Positions 24,080 through 35,242 are shown, counted from the stretch's first letter. The stretch: 64,000 bases of DNA from Tubulanus polymorphus (GCF_964204645.1 NC_134025.1:18322001-18386000), one strand, 5' to 3'. A program made the numbers and translations. Notes: a model not told the origin generated them from the sequence alone.

Positions 24080-24387
24080 ATCTTCAAAATATTTAGTTAT
24101 CTTAGTTATAATTATTTCAACATTTATAATATTATTAGTTTCATTTTCATATATTTCAGTTATTATTATTTTTAATATCATCAATAATAAAATCTTCATC
24201 TAATTCATAAAATCTTAAAGACTCTCTAATTGAATCAGTGATCTTTTCTACATTAAAAGTTTCTTTATTTACTGTTGTTTCATATTCAAATGTTGTTTCA
24301 TTAAAAAATGTAATTCATGTATTTCATTTCTTTTTCGCGTTTAAAATCAAATCCAAAACATATACTCGGTCCAACAGTTATATTCAT
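24080..24387 (-). pseudogene. P1 copy of the 113-residue Polinton gene
   Basis: Starts MNITVGPSICFGFDFK at 24387 after TATATAAATG, as in the Polinton 2 copy at 47374. Soon frameshifted, with several indels through the Lys/Asp-rich remainder. Function unknown. Confidence 0.65.
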
Positions 24388-24415
24388 TTATATAGTGAAA
24401 AATTATTCTTTACAT

Positions 24416-25156
24416 CTTATAACTAATTCATAAATTACAGGAGAATTATTTAAATCAATTAAGCATCCATTATGATTTCTTATTTCTAACTTAAAATTAT
24501 TAAATTTTGGAATACAAGGTTTAAAATCACACTCAGCTAAATTATAATTTATTTGTGTTCCAAATTGTTTAACATTTTTAATAGTAAAATATTTAATATA
24601 CTAGAATTACAAATTGTATCTTTAGTTGCTTCGAAAGTTTTTACAGGGTCGATTAAATTGCAATAAATATAAACGTGTGTAAAAGGCATTAAGTTTGGTG
24701 TAGCTTCGGCATTACGTATCCTTACATCTGGGTTAATTCCTAACAGTTTAGCTATATGTTTTCTAACCACAAATTGATGTTCATCATTAGCTAACTTTAT
24801 TCTTACTTTATTATTGATATCACTTTAAAAAAATTTAATTCCAAATCCAACAGACCCACCCATTTTTAAACGAGCTCTTTTATTAATTTCTTGCGCTAAT
24901 GTTTCTAAATTATATAATCCTGGTTTTAAAATAGATGATACCATTTATTCAAATTTCTAGCATGAACTAAAAAAGCTAAATGATCAAGACTTTTATTCGA
25001 TATATTGTAAAAAGAGTAACATAAACTTACATTTACTAATTTTAAATCTACACAATTTTGATATTCCCTATCTAATTGTACTAGTAAATTATGAGATTTA
25101 TAATTTTTAAGCCTTCTTGAATCAACAAATATTCTATATTCCTTTAATTCTACCAT
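24416..25156 (-). pseudogene. P1 minor capsid (penton-like) protein, broken
   Basis: The N-terminal block (25156-24926) is MVELKEYRIFVDSRRLKNYK..., then a gap and frame change. The block HIAKLLGINPD...FTHVYIYCNLIDP (24770-24549) and a C-terminal ELVIRCKE-like end follow. Collinear with the Polinton 2 protein at 46598-47357. The penton assignment rests on size (about 250 residues), beta-rich composition and the usual Polinton gene set. Confidence 0.7.
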
Positions 25157-25171
25157 TTATTTTACATATTT

Positions 25172-25315
25172 TATTCGAAATCTATATCATGGTGCCCTTT
25201 TTCATTCTTACCTTTATATATAAAATAGAAATCACCTGAACATAATTCTTCAATATCTTCACTTGATAATCTATTAAATCTATCTGGTAAATATGTTCTG
25301 AATTTATATTTGATG
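25172..25315 (-). pseudogene. P1 terminal gene, C-terminal fragment
   Basis: The minus strand reads a tail with LPDRFNRLSSEDIEEL and YKGKNEKGHHDIDFE, homologous to the end of the Polinton 2 terminal protein at 55714-56040. The N-terminal half is gone, replaced by the terminal repeat. This fixes the right end of P1 as equivalent to the right end of Polinton 2. Confidence 0.7.
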
Positions 25316-25363
25316 ATAAATTTAATGACCCACCACGTACGAGTATCCCAGAAACACCCGCCT

Positions 25364-25684
25364 ATTTAAATGAAGAAATCCCACACTTCGAATTTAAAAT
25401 TATACGATTAAATTTATTCTTACGAAACCACAACGTTTCGGCTGTTGACTAACAGCCATCATCAGGTGGAATGACCAGAAAAACAAGTAACAAAGCATAT
25501 AAACTCACAGGATCTAAAATAGAAGCAGTGTGTCAAAATTGAAGATAAACAGACCAAGCAATAAAACATCAAGGGGTACCGTGGAAACCACAGCAATTCT
25601 AAACAGTTCAGAGTAAAAACAAATTATGTAACTTTTTGAAGTGGACTGAAGAGAGTGGCGATAACAGAGTGACACATAGTGACA
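25364..25684 (-). other. PLE 3' untranslated/terminal region
   Basis: Minus-strand sequence after the stop codon at 25685-25687 runs to the Polinton 1 boundary at 25363. It contains the hammerhead-like core described separately and an AATAAA-type word just beyond it. No frame is open. Confidence 0.55.
25418..25475 (-). ncRNA. Hammerhead ribozyme-like motif of the PLE
   Basis: On the minus strand CTGATGA (25465-25459) is followed by one T, then GGCTGTT-AGTC-AACAGCC, a 7-bp stem with a 4-nt loop, then GAAA (25439-25436). A short ACG...CGT stem III precedes a TA cleavage-type dinucleotide. Penelope-like elements are known to carry minimal type I hammerheads in their terminal repeats. Stem I pairing is weak and there is an extra T after CTGATGA, so activity is uncertain. 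Confidence 0.45.
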
Positions 25685-25960
25685 TTAACCCAAATCTAAT
25701 AAAGAGTTGATGTGTCTGAATAATAATTGGTTATGTGGATAAAAACCAGTATTTAAATTAGTAGATAAATTGGATTTCGGGAGTTTACATATAAGGGCTG
25801 ATTCCACTATGTGTCTCTTATGAATATCTCTACAAGGATAGATTAGTTTCGAATTCTGAAAGTCAAATTGGTGATTGGTTGTAAAGACATGATTTGCTAT
25901 TCCACTCTCAGGCTTTTGGTTGCGGATATCTATTTTGTGTTCTTTAATACGCTGACTGAG
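25685..25960 (-). pseudogene. PLE GIY-YIG endonuclease, distal part
   Basis: Reads RIKEHKIDIRNQ, SGIANHVFTTNHQFDF, then RDIHKRHIVESALI with the conserved Glu, ending at TAA 25685-25687. This is the second half of the GIY-YIG domain characteristic of Penelope-like elements. It is separated from the first half by the 10.5-kb Polinton 3 insertion, with ACTGAG on both sides. Confidence 0.75.
25955..25960 (+). repeat. Polinton 3 target-site duplication, left (ACTGAG)
   Basis: ACTGAG directly precedes the AGTAATTGGG terminus and recurs at 36492-36497 directly after the opposite terminus. Six base pairs is the Polinton integrase hallmark. Confidence 0.9.
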
Positions 25961-26048
25961 AGTAATTGGGAAAGTAGGCTTTCAGATCAGAGGTCGAAGG
26001 TCGACCACTCATCACCACAAGTAATTTTTTTTCCTAATAAATAGGAGA

Positions 26049-26207
26049 TAGAAAAGCATTCTTAGCAACAATAAATAACAGAATTAAACCAACAAAAAAA
26101 AAATTTGAAATAAAAAAGTTAGTTGATGTTACAAAAGAAATTGAACATAAGATATTGAAATTAGAAAAGATAAAAACTAAATATGGAGAGAAAGTATCAG
26201 CGAATTA
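26049..26207 (+). pseudogene. Relic of the Polinton terminal gene, N-terminal half (left arm)
   Basis: The reading GDRKAFLATINNRIK...LVDVTKEIEHKILKLEKIKT matches the first half of the Polinton 2 terminal protein (55714-56040). The initiator is ATA instead of ATG, and a stop follows SAN. The right-arm copy (36245-36411) keeps ATG but has a frameshift. Confidence 0.75.
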
Positions 26208-26276
26208 AGAAATAAAAATAAGTTTAGAAAAATTAAATTTTTTTTTTTTCCTTTTTTCCAAAAATAAACACACTTT

Positions 26277-26525
26277 TTAATATAAAAGCGCTAATAAAAT
26301 GATAAAATTGTTCAATATTAAAAGTGTGAGTATAATAATTTAGATTTTCAATATTAAAAGTGTGAGTAAAGTGTGAGTAAAATGATAAAATTGTTCAATA
26401 TTAAAAGTGTGAGTAAAGTGTGAGTAAAATAATTGAGATTTTCAATATTAAAAGTGTGAATAAAGTGTGAGTAAAATAATTGAGATTTTCAATATTAAAA
26501 GTGTGAGTAAAGTGTGAGTAATAAT
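26277..26525 (+). repeat. Tandem repeat upstream of the P3 zinc-finger gene (left arm)
   Basis: About four copies of a roughly 60-bp unit built from TTCAATATTAAAAGTGTGAG, AGTGTGAGTAAAAT and alternating ATTGAGATTT / GATAAAATTG words. Mirrored at 35917-36175. It lies directly before the gene start and may act as promoter or enhancer, or as polymerase-slippage debris. Confidence 0.7.
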
Positions 26526-26537
26526 TTTGTTATAAAA

Positions 26538-27170
26538 ATGAAGAAAGAAGAACCCAACTTCAAAATCGAAATCAATGAAACCAATAAATCATTTTCACAG
26601 TTTAACATTAGAAATTATATTTCAGCAACAAATTTAGTATATGGAAGACAATATAAAATTGATAATATTACTATAATTAATCAAATATTATTAAATGAAA
26701 CATATTTAATTACTGAACTAATAGATACTTTAGATAATGGCGCCAAAAATCCTAAAATATTTAATACAGTTTTAAATTATAAAGGTAATTTAGATGAAAA
26801 CATAATAAATATTCTTAAATTTCCTTTTAATGAAAGAGAAAGTGATATAATACTTTCAAAAGGTAATGATAGGATAGACTTAAGAATTGAAAAACGACAA
26901 TTATATTATTGTAATTTTGATAATAAACAAATTATTTATAATGAAAATACATCAAATATTGAAATTCAATGTGATTTAGAAAACAATAATTCTTTTAAAG
27001 ATATTGCAATTCAGTGTGATTTAGAAAATAGTAAATCTTTTAAACATATCGCAATGCAATGTGATTTAGAAAATGAATTCAAAAGATTTAATCCTAATGA
27101 AAAAATTCATTGTTATTGCGGAGGTAAATATTCAAAATCACATAAATCAAAGCATTACCAAACAATTTAA
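26538..27170 (+). CDS. P3 zinc-finger protein, left-arm copy, C-terminally truncated
   Basis: 210 residues starting MKKEEPNFKIEINE, identical or nearly so to the right-arm copy (35243-35899). Three roughly 15-residue repeats with IQCDLENN..SFK lie at about residues 140-185, followed by CYCGGKYSKSHKSKHYQ, a C-x-C...H finger. An AAA-to-TAA change after the finger removes the last eight residues including the distal His and Cys. ATG chosen over an in-frame upstream GTG. Function unknown; the finger resembles those of the Polinton polymerase N-terminus. Confidence 0.65.
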   Translation: MKKEEPNFKIEINETNKSFSQFNIRNYISATNLVYGRQYKIDNITIINQILLNETYLITELIDTLDNGAKNPKIFNTVLNYKGNLDENIINILKFPFNERESDIILSKGNDRIDLRIEKRQLYYCNFDNKQIIYNENTSNIEIQCDLENNNSFKDIAIQCDLENSKSFKHIAMQCDLENEFKRFNPNEKIHCYCGGKYSKSHKSKHYQTI

Positions 27171-27249
27171 CATAAAAACTGGTGTAAAGAGTAACAATTC
27201 TACATTGAAAATAAATTAAATAGTCAAATAATTATTGAATTTAGTTAAA

Positions 27250-30200
27250 TGATTTAAATATCTAATAGACTGTTGAAATGATAAATTGTTTGGCTGTTAA
27301 AATGATAAATTGTTTGACAGATTGAAATGATAAACTGTTTGACAGTTGAAATGATAAATTGTTTGACAGTTTAAATGATAAATTGTTTGACAGTTGAAAT
27401 GATAAATTGTTTGACAGTTTAAATGATAAATTGTTTGACATTTGAAATGATAAATTGTTTGACTGTTGGAATAATTTGACAGTTGAAATGATAAATTGTT
27501 TGACAGTTGAAATGATAAATTGTTCGACTATTGAAATGATAAATTGTTTGACAGTTGAAATGATAAATTGTTTGACCGTTGAAATGATAAATGGTTTGAC
27601 AGTTAAAATGATAAATTGTTTTGACAGTTTTAATGATAAATTGTTCGACTATTGAAATGATAAATTGTTTGACAGTTGAAATGATAAATGGTTTGACAGT
27701 TGAAATGATAAATTGTTTGAAAGCTGAAATGATAAATTGTTCGACAGTTGAAACGATAAATTGTTCGACTGTTGAAATGATTTGACAGTTGAAATGATAA
27801 ATTGTTTGACAGTTGAAATGATAAATTGTTTGACAGTTGAAATGATAAATTGTTTGGTAGTTGAAATGATAAATTGTTTGACAGTTGAAATGGTAAATTG
27901 TTTGACAGTTGAAATGATAAATTGTTCAACTGTTGTAATGATAAGACAGTTGAAATGATAAATTGTTTGACAGTTGAAATGATAAATTCTTTGACAGTTG
28001 AAATGATAAATTGTTTGACAGTTGAAATGATAAATTGTTCGACTGCTGAAATGATAAATTGTTCGGCAGTTGAAATGATAAATTGTTTGACAGTTGAAAT
28101 GATAAATTGTTTGACAGTTGAAATTATATATTGTTCGTCTGTTGAAATGATAAATTGTTCGGCAGTTGAAATGATAAATTGTTTGACAGTTGAAATGATA
28201 AATTGTTTGACAGTTGAAATGATAAATTGTTCGACTGTTGAAATGATAAATTGTTTGACAGTTGAAATGATAAATTGTTTGACAGTTGATATGATAAATT
28301 GTTTGACCGTTGAAATGATAAATGGTTTGACAGTTGAAATGATAAATTGTTTGACAGTTTTAATGATAAATTGTTCGAATGTTGAAATGATAAATTGTTT
28401 GACAGTTGAAATGATAAATGGTTTGACAGTTGAAATGATAAATTGTTTGACAGTTGAAATGATAAATTGTTTGACAGTTGAAATTATATATTGTTCGTCT
28501 GTTGAAATGATAAATTGTTCGGCAGTTGAAATGATAAATTGTTTGACAGTTGAAATGATAAATTGTTTGACAGTTGAAATGATAAATTGTTCGACTGTTG
28601 AAATGATAAATTGTTTGACAGTTGAAATGATAAATTGTTTGACAGTTGATATGATAAATTGTTTGACCGTTGAAATGATAAATGGTTTGACAGTTGAAAT
28701 GATAAATTGTTTGACAGTTTTAATGATAAATTGTTCGAATGTTGAAATGATAAATTGTTTGACAGTTGAAATGATAAATGGTTTGACAGTTGAAATGATA
28801 AATTGTTTGACAGTTGAAATGATAAATTGTTTGACAGTTGAAATGATAAATTGTTTGACAGTTTAAATGATAAATTGTTTGACAGTTGAAATGATAAATT
28901 GTTCGACTGTTGAAATGATAAATTGTTTGACCGTTGAAATGATAAATGGTTTGACAGTTGAAATGATAAATTGTTTTGACAGTTTTAATGATAAATTGTT
29001 CGACTATTGAAATGATAAATTGTTTGACAGTTGAAATGATAAATGGTTTGACAGTTGAAATGATAAAATGTTTGACAGTTGAAATGATAAATTGTTTGAC
29101 AGTTGAAATGATAAATTGTTCGACTGTTGAAATGATAAATTGTTTGACAGTTGAAATGATAAATTGTTTGACAGTTGATATGATAAATTGTTTGACCGTT
29201 GAAATGATAAATGGTTTGACAGTTGAAATGATAAATTGTTTGACAGTTTTAATGATAAATTGTTCGAATGTTGAAATGATAAATTGTTTGACAGTTGAAA
29301 TGATAAATGGTTTGACAGTTGAAATGATAAATTGTTTGACAGTTGAAATGATAAATTGTTTGACAGTTGAAATGATAAATTGTTTGACAGTTTAAATGAT
29401 AAATTGTTTGACAGTTGAAATGATAAATTGTTCGACTGTTGAAATGATAAATTGTTTGACCGTTGAAATGATAAATGGTTTGACAGTTGAAATGATAAAT
29501 TGTTTTGACAGTTTTAATGATAAATTGTTCGACTATTGAAATGATAAATTGTTTGACAGTTGAAATGATAAATGGTTTGACAGTTGAAATGATAAAATGT
29601 TTGACAGTTGAAATGATAAATTGTTTAACAGTTGAAATGATAAATTGTTTGACAGTTGAAATGATAAATTGTTTGACAGTTGAAATGATAAATTGTTTGA
29701 CAGTTGAAATGATAAATGGTTTGACAGTTGAAATGATAAAATGTTTGACAGTTGAAATGATAAATTGTTTAACAGTTGAAATGATAAATTGTTTGACAGT
29801 TGAAATGATAAATTGTTTGACAGTTGAAATGATAAATTGTTTGACAGTTGAAATGATAAATAGTTTGACAATTGAAATGATAAATTGTTTAACAGTTGAA
29901 ATGATAAATTGTTTGAAAGCTGAAATGATAAATTGTTCGACATTTGAAATGATAAATTGTTTGACATTTGAAATGATAAATTGTTTGACAGTTGAAATGA
30001 TAAATTGTTTGACAGTTGAAATGATAAATTGTTTGACAGTTGAAATGATAAATTGTTTGGCAGTTGAAATGATAAATTGTTTGACAGTTGAAATGATAAA
30101 TTGTTTGACAGTTGAAATGATAAATTGTTTGACAGTTGAAATGATAAATTGTTCGACTGTTGAAATGATAAATTGTTTGACAGTTGAAATGATAAATTGT

Positions 30201-32275
30201 TTGACAGTTGATATGATAAATTGTTTGACCGTTGAAATGATAAATGGTTTGACAGTTGAAATGATAAATTGTTTGACAGTTTTAATGATAAATTGTTCGA
30301 ATGTTGAAATGATAAATTGTTTGACAGTTGAAATGATAAATGGTTTGACAGTTGAAATGATAAATTGTTTGACAGTTGAAATGATAAATTGTTTGACAGT
30401 TGAAATTATATATTGTTCGTCTGTTGAAATGATAAATTGTTCGGCAGTTGAAATGATAAATTGTTTGACAGTTGAAATGATAAATTGTTTGACAGTTGAA
30501 ATGATAAATTGTTCGACTGTTGAAATGATAAATTGTTTGACAGTTGAAATGATAAATTGTTTGACAGTTGATATGATAAATTGTTTGACCGTTGAAATGA
30601 TAAATGGTTTGACAGTTGAAATGATAAATTGTTTGACAGTTTTAATGATAAATTGTTCGAATGTTGAAATGATAAATTGTTTGACAGTTGAAATGATAAA
30701 TGGTTTGACAGTTGAAATGATAAATTGTTTGACAGTTGAAATGATAAATTGTTTGACAGTTGAAATGATAAATTGTTTGACAGTTTAAATGATAAATTGT
30801 TTGACAGTTGAAATGATAAATTGTTCGACTGTTGAAATGATAAATTGTTTGACAGTTGAAATGATAAATTGTTTGACAGTTGAAATGATAAATTGTTTGA
30901 CCGTTGAAATGATAAATGGTTTGACAGTTGAAATGATAAATTGTTTTGACAGTTTTAATGATAAATTGTTCGACTATTGAAATGATAAATTGTTTGACAG
31001 TTGAAATGATAAATGGTTTGACAGTTGAAATGATAAAATGTTTGACAGTTGAAATGATAAATTGTTTAACAGTTGAAATGATAAATTGTTTGACAGTTGA
31101 AATGATAAATTGTTTGACAGTTGAAATGATAAATTGTTTGACAGTTGAAATGATAAATGGTTTGACAGTTGAAATGATAAAATGTTTGACAGTTGAAATG
31201 ATAAATTGTTTAACAGTTGAAATGATAAATTGTTTGACAGTTGAAATGATAAATTGTTTGACAGTTGAAATGATAAATTGTTTGACAGTTGAAATGATAA
31301 ATAGTTTGACAATTGAAATGATAAATTGTTTAACAGTTGAAATGATAAATTGTTTGAAAGCTGAAATGATAAATTGTTCGACATTTGAAATGATAAATTG
31401 TTTGACATTTGAAATGATAAATTGTTTGACAGTTGAAATGATAAATTGTTTGACAGTTGAAATGATAAATTGTTTGACAGTTGAAATGATAAATTGTTTG
31501 ACAGTTGAAATGATAAATTGTTTGGCAGTTGAAATGATAAATTGTTTGACAGTTGAAATGATAAATTGTTTAACAGTTGAAATGATAAATTGTTTGACAG
31601 TTGAAATGATAAATTGTTTGACAGTTGAAATGATAAATTGTTTGACAGTTGAAATGATAAATAGTTTGACAATTGAAATGATAAATTGTTTAACAGTTGA
31701 AATGATAAATTGTTTGAAAGCTGAAATGATAAATTGTTCGACATTTGAAATGATAAATTGTTTGACATTTGAAATGATAAATTGTTTGACAGTTGAAATG
31801 ATAAATTGTTTGACAGTTGAAATGATAAATTGTTTGACAGTTGAAATGATAAATTGTTCGACTGTTGTAATGATAAGACAGTTGAAATGATAAATTGTTT
31901 GACAGTTGAAATGATAAATTGTTTGACAGTTGAAATGATAAATTGTTCGACTGCTGAAATGATAAATTGTTCGGCAGTTGAAATGATAAATTGTTTGACA
32001 GTTGAAATTATAAATTGTTCGACTGTGGAAATGATAAATTGTGTGACAGTTGAAATGATAAATTGTTTGACAGTTGAAATGATAAATTGTTCGACTGTTG
32101 AAATGATTTGACAGTTGAAATGATAAAATGTTTGACAGTTGTAATGATAAATTGTTCGACTGTTGAAATGATGAGACAGTTGAAATAATAAAATGTTTGA
32201 CAGTTGAAATGATAAATTGTTTGACAGTTGAAATGATAAATTGTTTGACAGTTGAAATGATAAATTGTTTAGCTG
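27250..32275 (+). repeat. 24-bp minisatellite array, left arm of P3 (about 5 kb)
   Basis: About 200 copies of a 24-bp unit that in one frame encodes MINCLTVE. Variant units (TTCGACTGTTG, TTTGAAAGCTG, GTTTTAATG, ATTATATATTGTTCGTCTG) recur at fixed distances. The last occurs at about 28118, 28478 and 30398 (360 bp = 15 units between the first two), and the TTGTTTTGACAGTTTTAATG variant occurs at about 28972, 29502 and 30942. This shows higher-order segmental duplication. Because 24 is a multiple of three, long frames are open on both strands; these are not considered genes. Confidence 0.95.
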
Positions 32276-32394
32276 TAAATTTAATTGTTATTTGATTTAA
32301 TCATTTAAAAGTTTAATATTTTAAAAATGATTTTAAAATATTTAAATAAAAACAAGCAAATGTTTATTAATTTTCTAATTTCTTTCTTAAATAA
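32276..32394 (+). other. Spacer between minisatellite and small membrane gene
   Basis: Very AT-rich, no gene; ends in a T-rich tract followed by CTTAAATAAATGG, the TAAATG start context typical of these Polinton genes. Confidence 0.5.
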
Positions 32395-32613
32395 ATGGAT
32401 GGTTTCATTCCAACTGGGAAAAGTGATTTAAAACATTATTTAGTTGCTGGAGGTTTAATTTTAGCTGCGCTTTACTTTTATTATGAAAATATTTCAAAAG
32501 ATTTAATAAATGAAAATAATAAATTAAGCAAGAAATTAAAGAAGTTAAATACTAAAAATAGAAATAATTATAAAAACGGTAATAATCACAAGAAAATTGT
32601 TGAATCAGATTAA
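32395..32613 (+). CDS. P3 small membrane protein, left-arm copy
   Basis: 72 residues: a short polar N-terminus (MDGFIPTGKSDLKHY), one hydrophobic segment at about 16-31 (LVAGGLILAALYFYYE) and a basic Lys/Asn-rich C-terminus. Differs from the right-arm copy (33662-33880) by only about two residues, and both are intact. Start in TAAATAAATG context. Unknown function; no counterpart seen in Polinton 2. Confidence 0.65.
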   Translation: MDGFIPTGKSDLKHYLVAGGLILAALYFYYENISKDLINENNKLSKKLKKLNTKNRNNYKNGNNHKKIVESD

Positions 32614-32650
32614 ATAGTGAATTAATCTATTAAAATCTTTTTCTAATTAA

Positions 32651-32931
32651 ATGAGTGCAAAATATATTAAATTTGTTAAATCTTATTTACAGAAATCAAG
32701 AGAAAATGGAATTAATTATGATGATTTCAGGGTTACTTTAATTTTCAGTTTATAGTTTGAAACAATTGTTTCATTTTTATGATGATTGTAAAATAAAATA
32801 TATTGAATTGAAAAATAATATCAATTACATTTCAGATAGAATGAATAATATTAAAAGATGCGAAATTTGTAGTAAAAAACAGAAGACGGAAAAAGGATTT
32901 AGAAATCATAAAATTAGGTATAAATTGGAAT
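32651..32931 (+). pseudogene. P3 81-residue gene, left-arm copy, frameshifted
   Basis: Aligns base for base with the right-arm gene at 33379-33624, but an inserted C after ATGAGTG shifts the frame and further differences follow. The hydrophobic SVYSLKQLFHFYDD region is still readable in another frame. Confidence 0.7.
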
Positions 32932-32984
32932 GATTAAATAACAAATTAAAGTAAAGAATTAAAAAAAAATCTCATTTATTGTGT

Positions 32985-33265
32985 AAAATTGACTAAAATT
33001 GAACTAAAATAGACAACTTTTTTAATCTAATGAAAGTTTAGTTATATTTTAGTTGAATTGTAATTAAAGTTAGTTGCAACTAACTTCAACTAGAATTGAA
33101 TAAAAAATTAAAAAGATTAACAAGACAGTTGATTTAGTGTATTTTTAGTCAATTCTAGTTAAATTCTAGTTGAAGTTAGTTGCAACTAACTTTAATTACA
33201 ATTCAACTAAAATATAACTAAAATTTCATTAGATTAACAAAGTTGTCTATTTTAGTTCAATTTTA
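32985..33265. repeat. Centre of the P3 palindrome
   Basis: Inverted arms converge with AGTTAGTTGCAACTAACTT near 33076 and again near 33175. A unique spacer of roughly 50 bp (about 33100-33150) contains GATTAACAAGACAGTTGATTTAG. CTAGTTGAA/TTCTAGTT words also occur in the Polinton 2 noncoding stretch at 54373-54656. GTTGCAAC is itself palindromic. No gene. Confidence 0.8.
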
Positions 33266-33378
33266 GTCGTAGTTCAAAGTATTTCAATTTTACACAATAA
33301 ATGAGATTTTTTTTAAATTCTTTACTTTAATTTGTTATTTAATCATTCCAATTTATGCCCAATTTTATGATTTCTAAA

Positions 33379-33624
33379 TCATTTTTCCGTCTTGTATTTT
33401 TTACTACAAATTTCGCATCTTTTAATATTATTCATTCTATCTGAAATGTAATTGATATTATTTTTCAATTCAATATATTTTATTTTACAATCATCATAAA
33501 AATGAAACAATTGTTTCAAACTATAAACTGAAAATGAAAGTAACCCTGAAATCATCATAATTAATTTCATTTTCTCTTGATTTCTGTAAATAAGATTTAA
33601 CAAATTTAATATATTTTCACTCAT
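33379..33624 (-). CDS. P3 81-residue protein, right-arm copy, intact
   Basis: Starts MSENILNLLNLIYRNQEKMK, has a hydrophobic segment at about residues 20-36 (LIMMISGLLSFSVYSL), then a charged part, and ends with a CEICSKKYK two-cysteine knuckle. Probably a membrane-associated protein; unknown family. The left-arm twin is broken, so selection (if any) acts on this copy. Faces the palindrome centre. Confidence 0.6.
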   Translation of the reverse strand: MSENILNLLNLIYRNQEKMKLIMMISGLLSFSVYSLKQLFHFYDDCKIKYIELKNNINYISDRMNNIKRCEICSKKYKTEK

Positions 33625-33661
33625 TTAATAAGAAAAAGATTTTAATAGATTAATTCACTAT

Positions 33662-33880
33662 TTAATCTGATTCAACAACTTTCTTGTGATTATTACCGTT
33701 TTTATAATTATTTCCATTTTTAGTATTTAACTTCTTTAATTTCTTGCTTAATTTATTATTTTCATTTATTAAATCTTTTGAAATATTTTCATAATAAAAG
33801 TAAAGCGCAGCTAAAATTAAACCTCCAGCAACTAAATAATGTTTTAAATCACTTTTCCCAGTTGGAATGAAACCATCCAT
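33662..33880 (-). CDS. P3 small membrane protein, right-arm copy
   Basis: 72 residues, same layout as 32395-32613: polar N-terminus, a single transmembrane segment at about 16-31, basic tail. Differs by Gly for Arg and Val for Ile in the tail. Start in TAAATAAATG context. Role unknown. Confidence 0.65.
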   Translation of the reverse strand: MDGFIPTGKSDLKHYLVAGGLILAALYFYYENISKDLINENNKLSKKLKKLNTKNGNNYKNGNNHKKVVESD

Positions 33881-34009
33881 TTATTTAAGAAAGAAATTAG
33901 AAAATTAATAAACATTTGCTTGTTTTTATTTAAATATTTTAAAATCATTTTTAAAATATTAAACTTTTAAATGATTAAATCAAATAACAATTAAATTTAC
34001 AGCTAAACA

Positions 34010-35170
34010 ATTTATCATTTCAACTGTCAAACAATTTATCATTTCAACTGTCAAACAATTTATCATTTCAACTGTCAAACAATTTATTATTTCAACTGTC
34101 TTATCATTTCAACAGTCGAACAATTTATCATTACAACTGTCAAACATTTTATCATTTCAACTGTCAAATCATTTCAACAGTCGAACAATTTATCATTTCA
34201 ACTGTCAAACAATTTATCATTTCAACTGTCACACAATTTATCATTTCCACAGTCGAACAATTTATAATTTCAACTGTCAAACAATTTATCATTTCAACTG
34301 TCAAACAATTTATCATTTCAACTGCCGAACAATTTATCATTTCAGCAGTCGAACAATTTATCATTTCAACTGTCAAACAATTTATCATTTCAACTGTCAA
34401 AGAATTTATCATTTCAACTGTCAAACAATTTATCATTTCAACTGTCTTATCATTTCAACAGTCGAACAATTTATCATTTCAACTGTCAAACAATTTATCA
34501 TTTCAACTGTCAAACAATTTATCATTTCAACTGTCAAACAATTTATCATTTCAACTGTCAAACAATTTATCATTTCAACTGTCAAATCATTTCAACAGTC
34601 GAACAATTTATCATTTCAACTGTCGAACAATTTATCATTTCAGCTTTCAAACAATTTATCATTTCAACTGTTAAACAATTTATTATTTCAACTGTCAAAT
34701 CATTTCAACAGTCGAACAATTTATCATTTCAACTGTCAAACAATTTATCATTTCAACAGTAGAACAATTTATCATTTCAACTGTCAAACAATTTATCATT
34801 TCAACTGTCAAACAATTTATCATTTCAACTGTTAAACAATTTATCATTTCAACTGTCAAACAATTTATCATTTCAACTGTCAAACCATTTATCATTTCAA
34901 CTGTCAAACAATTTATCATTTCAACATTCGAACAATTTATCATTAAAACTGTCAAACAATTTATCATTTCAACTGTCAAACCATTTATCATTTCAACGGT
35001 CAAACAATTTATCATTTCAACTGTCAAACAATTTATCATTTCAACTGTCAAACAATTTATCATTTCAACAGTCGAACAATTTATCATTTCAACTGTCAAA
35101 CAGTTTATCATTTCAACTGTCAAACAATTTATCATTTTAACAGCCAAACAATTTATCATTTCAACAGTCT
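34010..35170 (-). repeat. 24-bp minisatellite array, right arm of P3 (about 1.15 kb)
   Basis: Same unit as the left array, inverted, about 48 copies, with the same flanking sequence on both sides. The outermost units, including irregular ones with TGATTTGACAG junctions, match the left array; the large central blocks are missing. Confidence 0.95.
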
Positions 35171-35242
35171 ATTAGATATTTAGATCATTTAACTAAATTC
35201 AATAATTATTTGACTATTTAATTTATTTTCAATGTAGAATTG

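Larger units (their letters stand above)
15959..25363 (+). mobile_element. Polinton/Maverick element 1 (P1), degenerate and rearranged
   Basis: Bounded by about 40-bp terminal inverted repeats that begin AGGCGGGYGTTTCTGGGATA (left from 15959, right ending 25363), differing at four or five positions. Inside are polymerase B, an HNH-type gene, two small membrane-type genes, the integrase core, packaging ATPase, and, on the minus strand, remnants of four further Polinton genes and a terminal gene. Nearly every gene has stops or frameshifts. No 6-bp target duplication is seen (ATAACT versus ATTTAA), probably because the right end abuts a Penelope-like element. At 9.4 kb it is well below the usual 15-20 kb; the major capsid gene and neighbours are missing. 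Confidence 0.85.

Noticed and set aside
15959-25363. 6-bp target duplication for P1
   Set aside because: ATAACT and ATTTAA do not match; none was claimed.
27455-32111. Long open frames encoding MINCLTVE repeats (and SNNLSFQL on the other strand)
   Set aside because: They are by-products of a stop-free 24-bp tandem repeat whose length is divisible by three; frames are open on both strands and change at every indel.
27250-32275. Possible CRISPR array
   Set aside because: Units are contiguous with no unique spacers, and the setting is a eukaryotic transposon.
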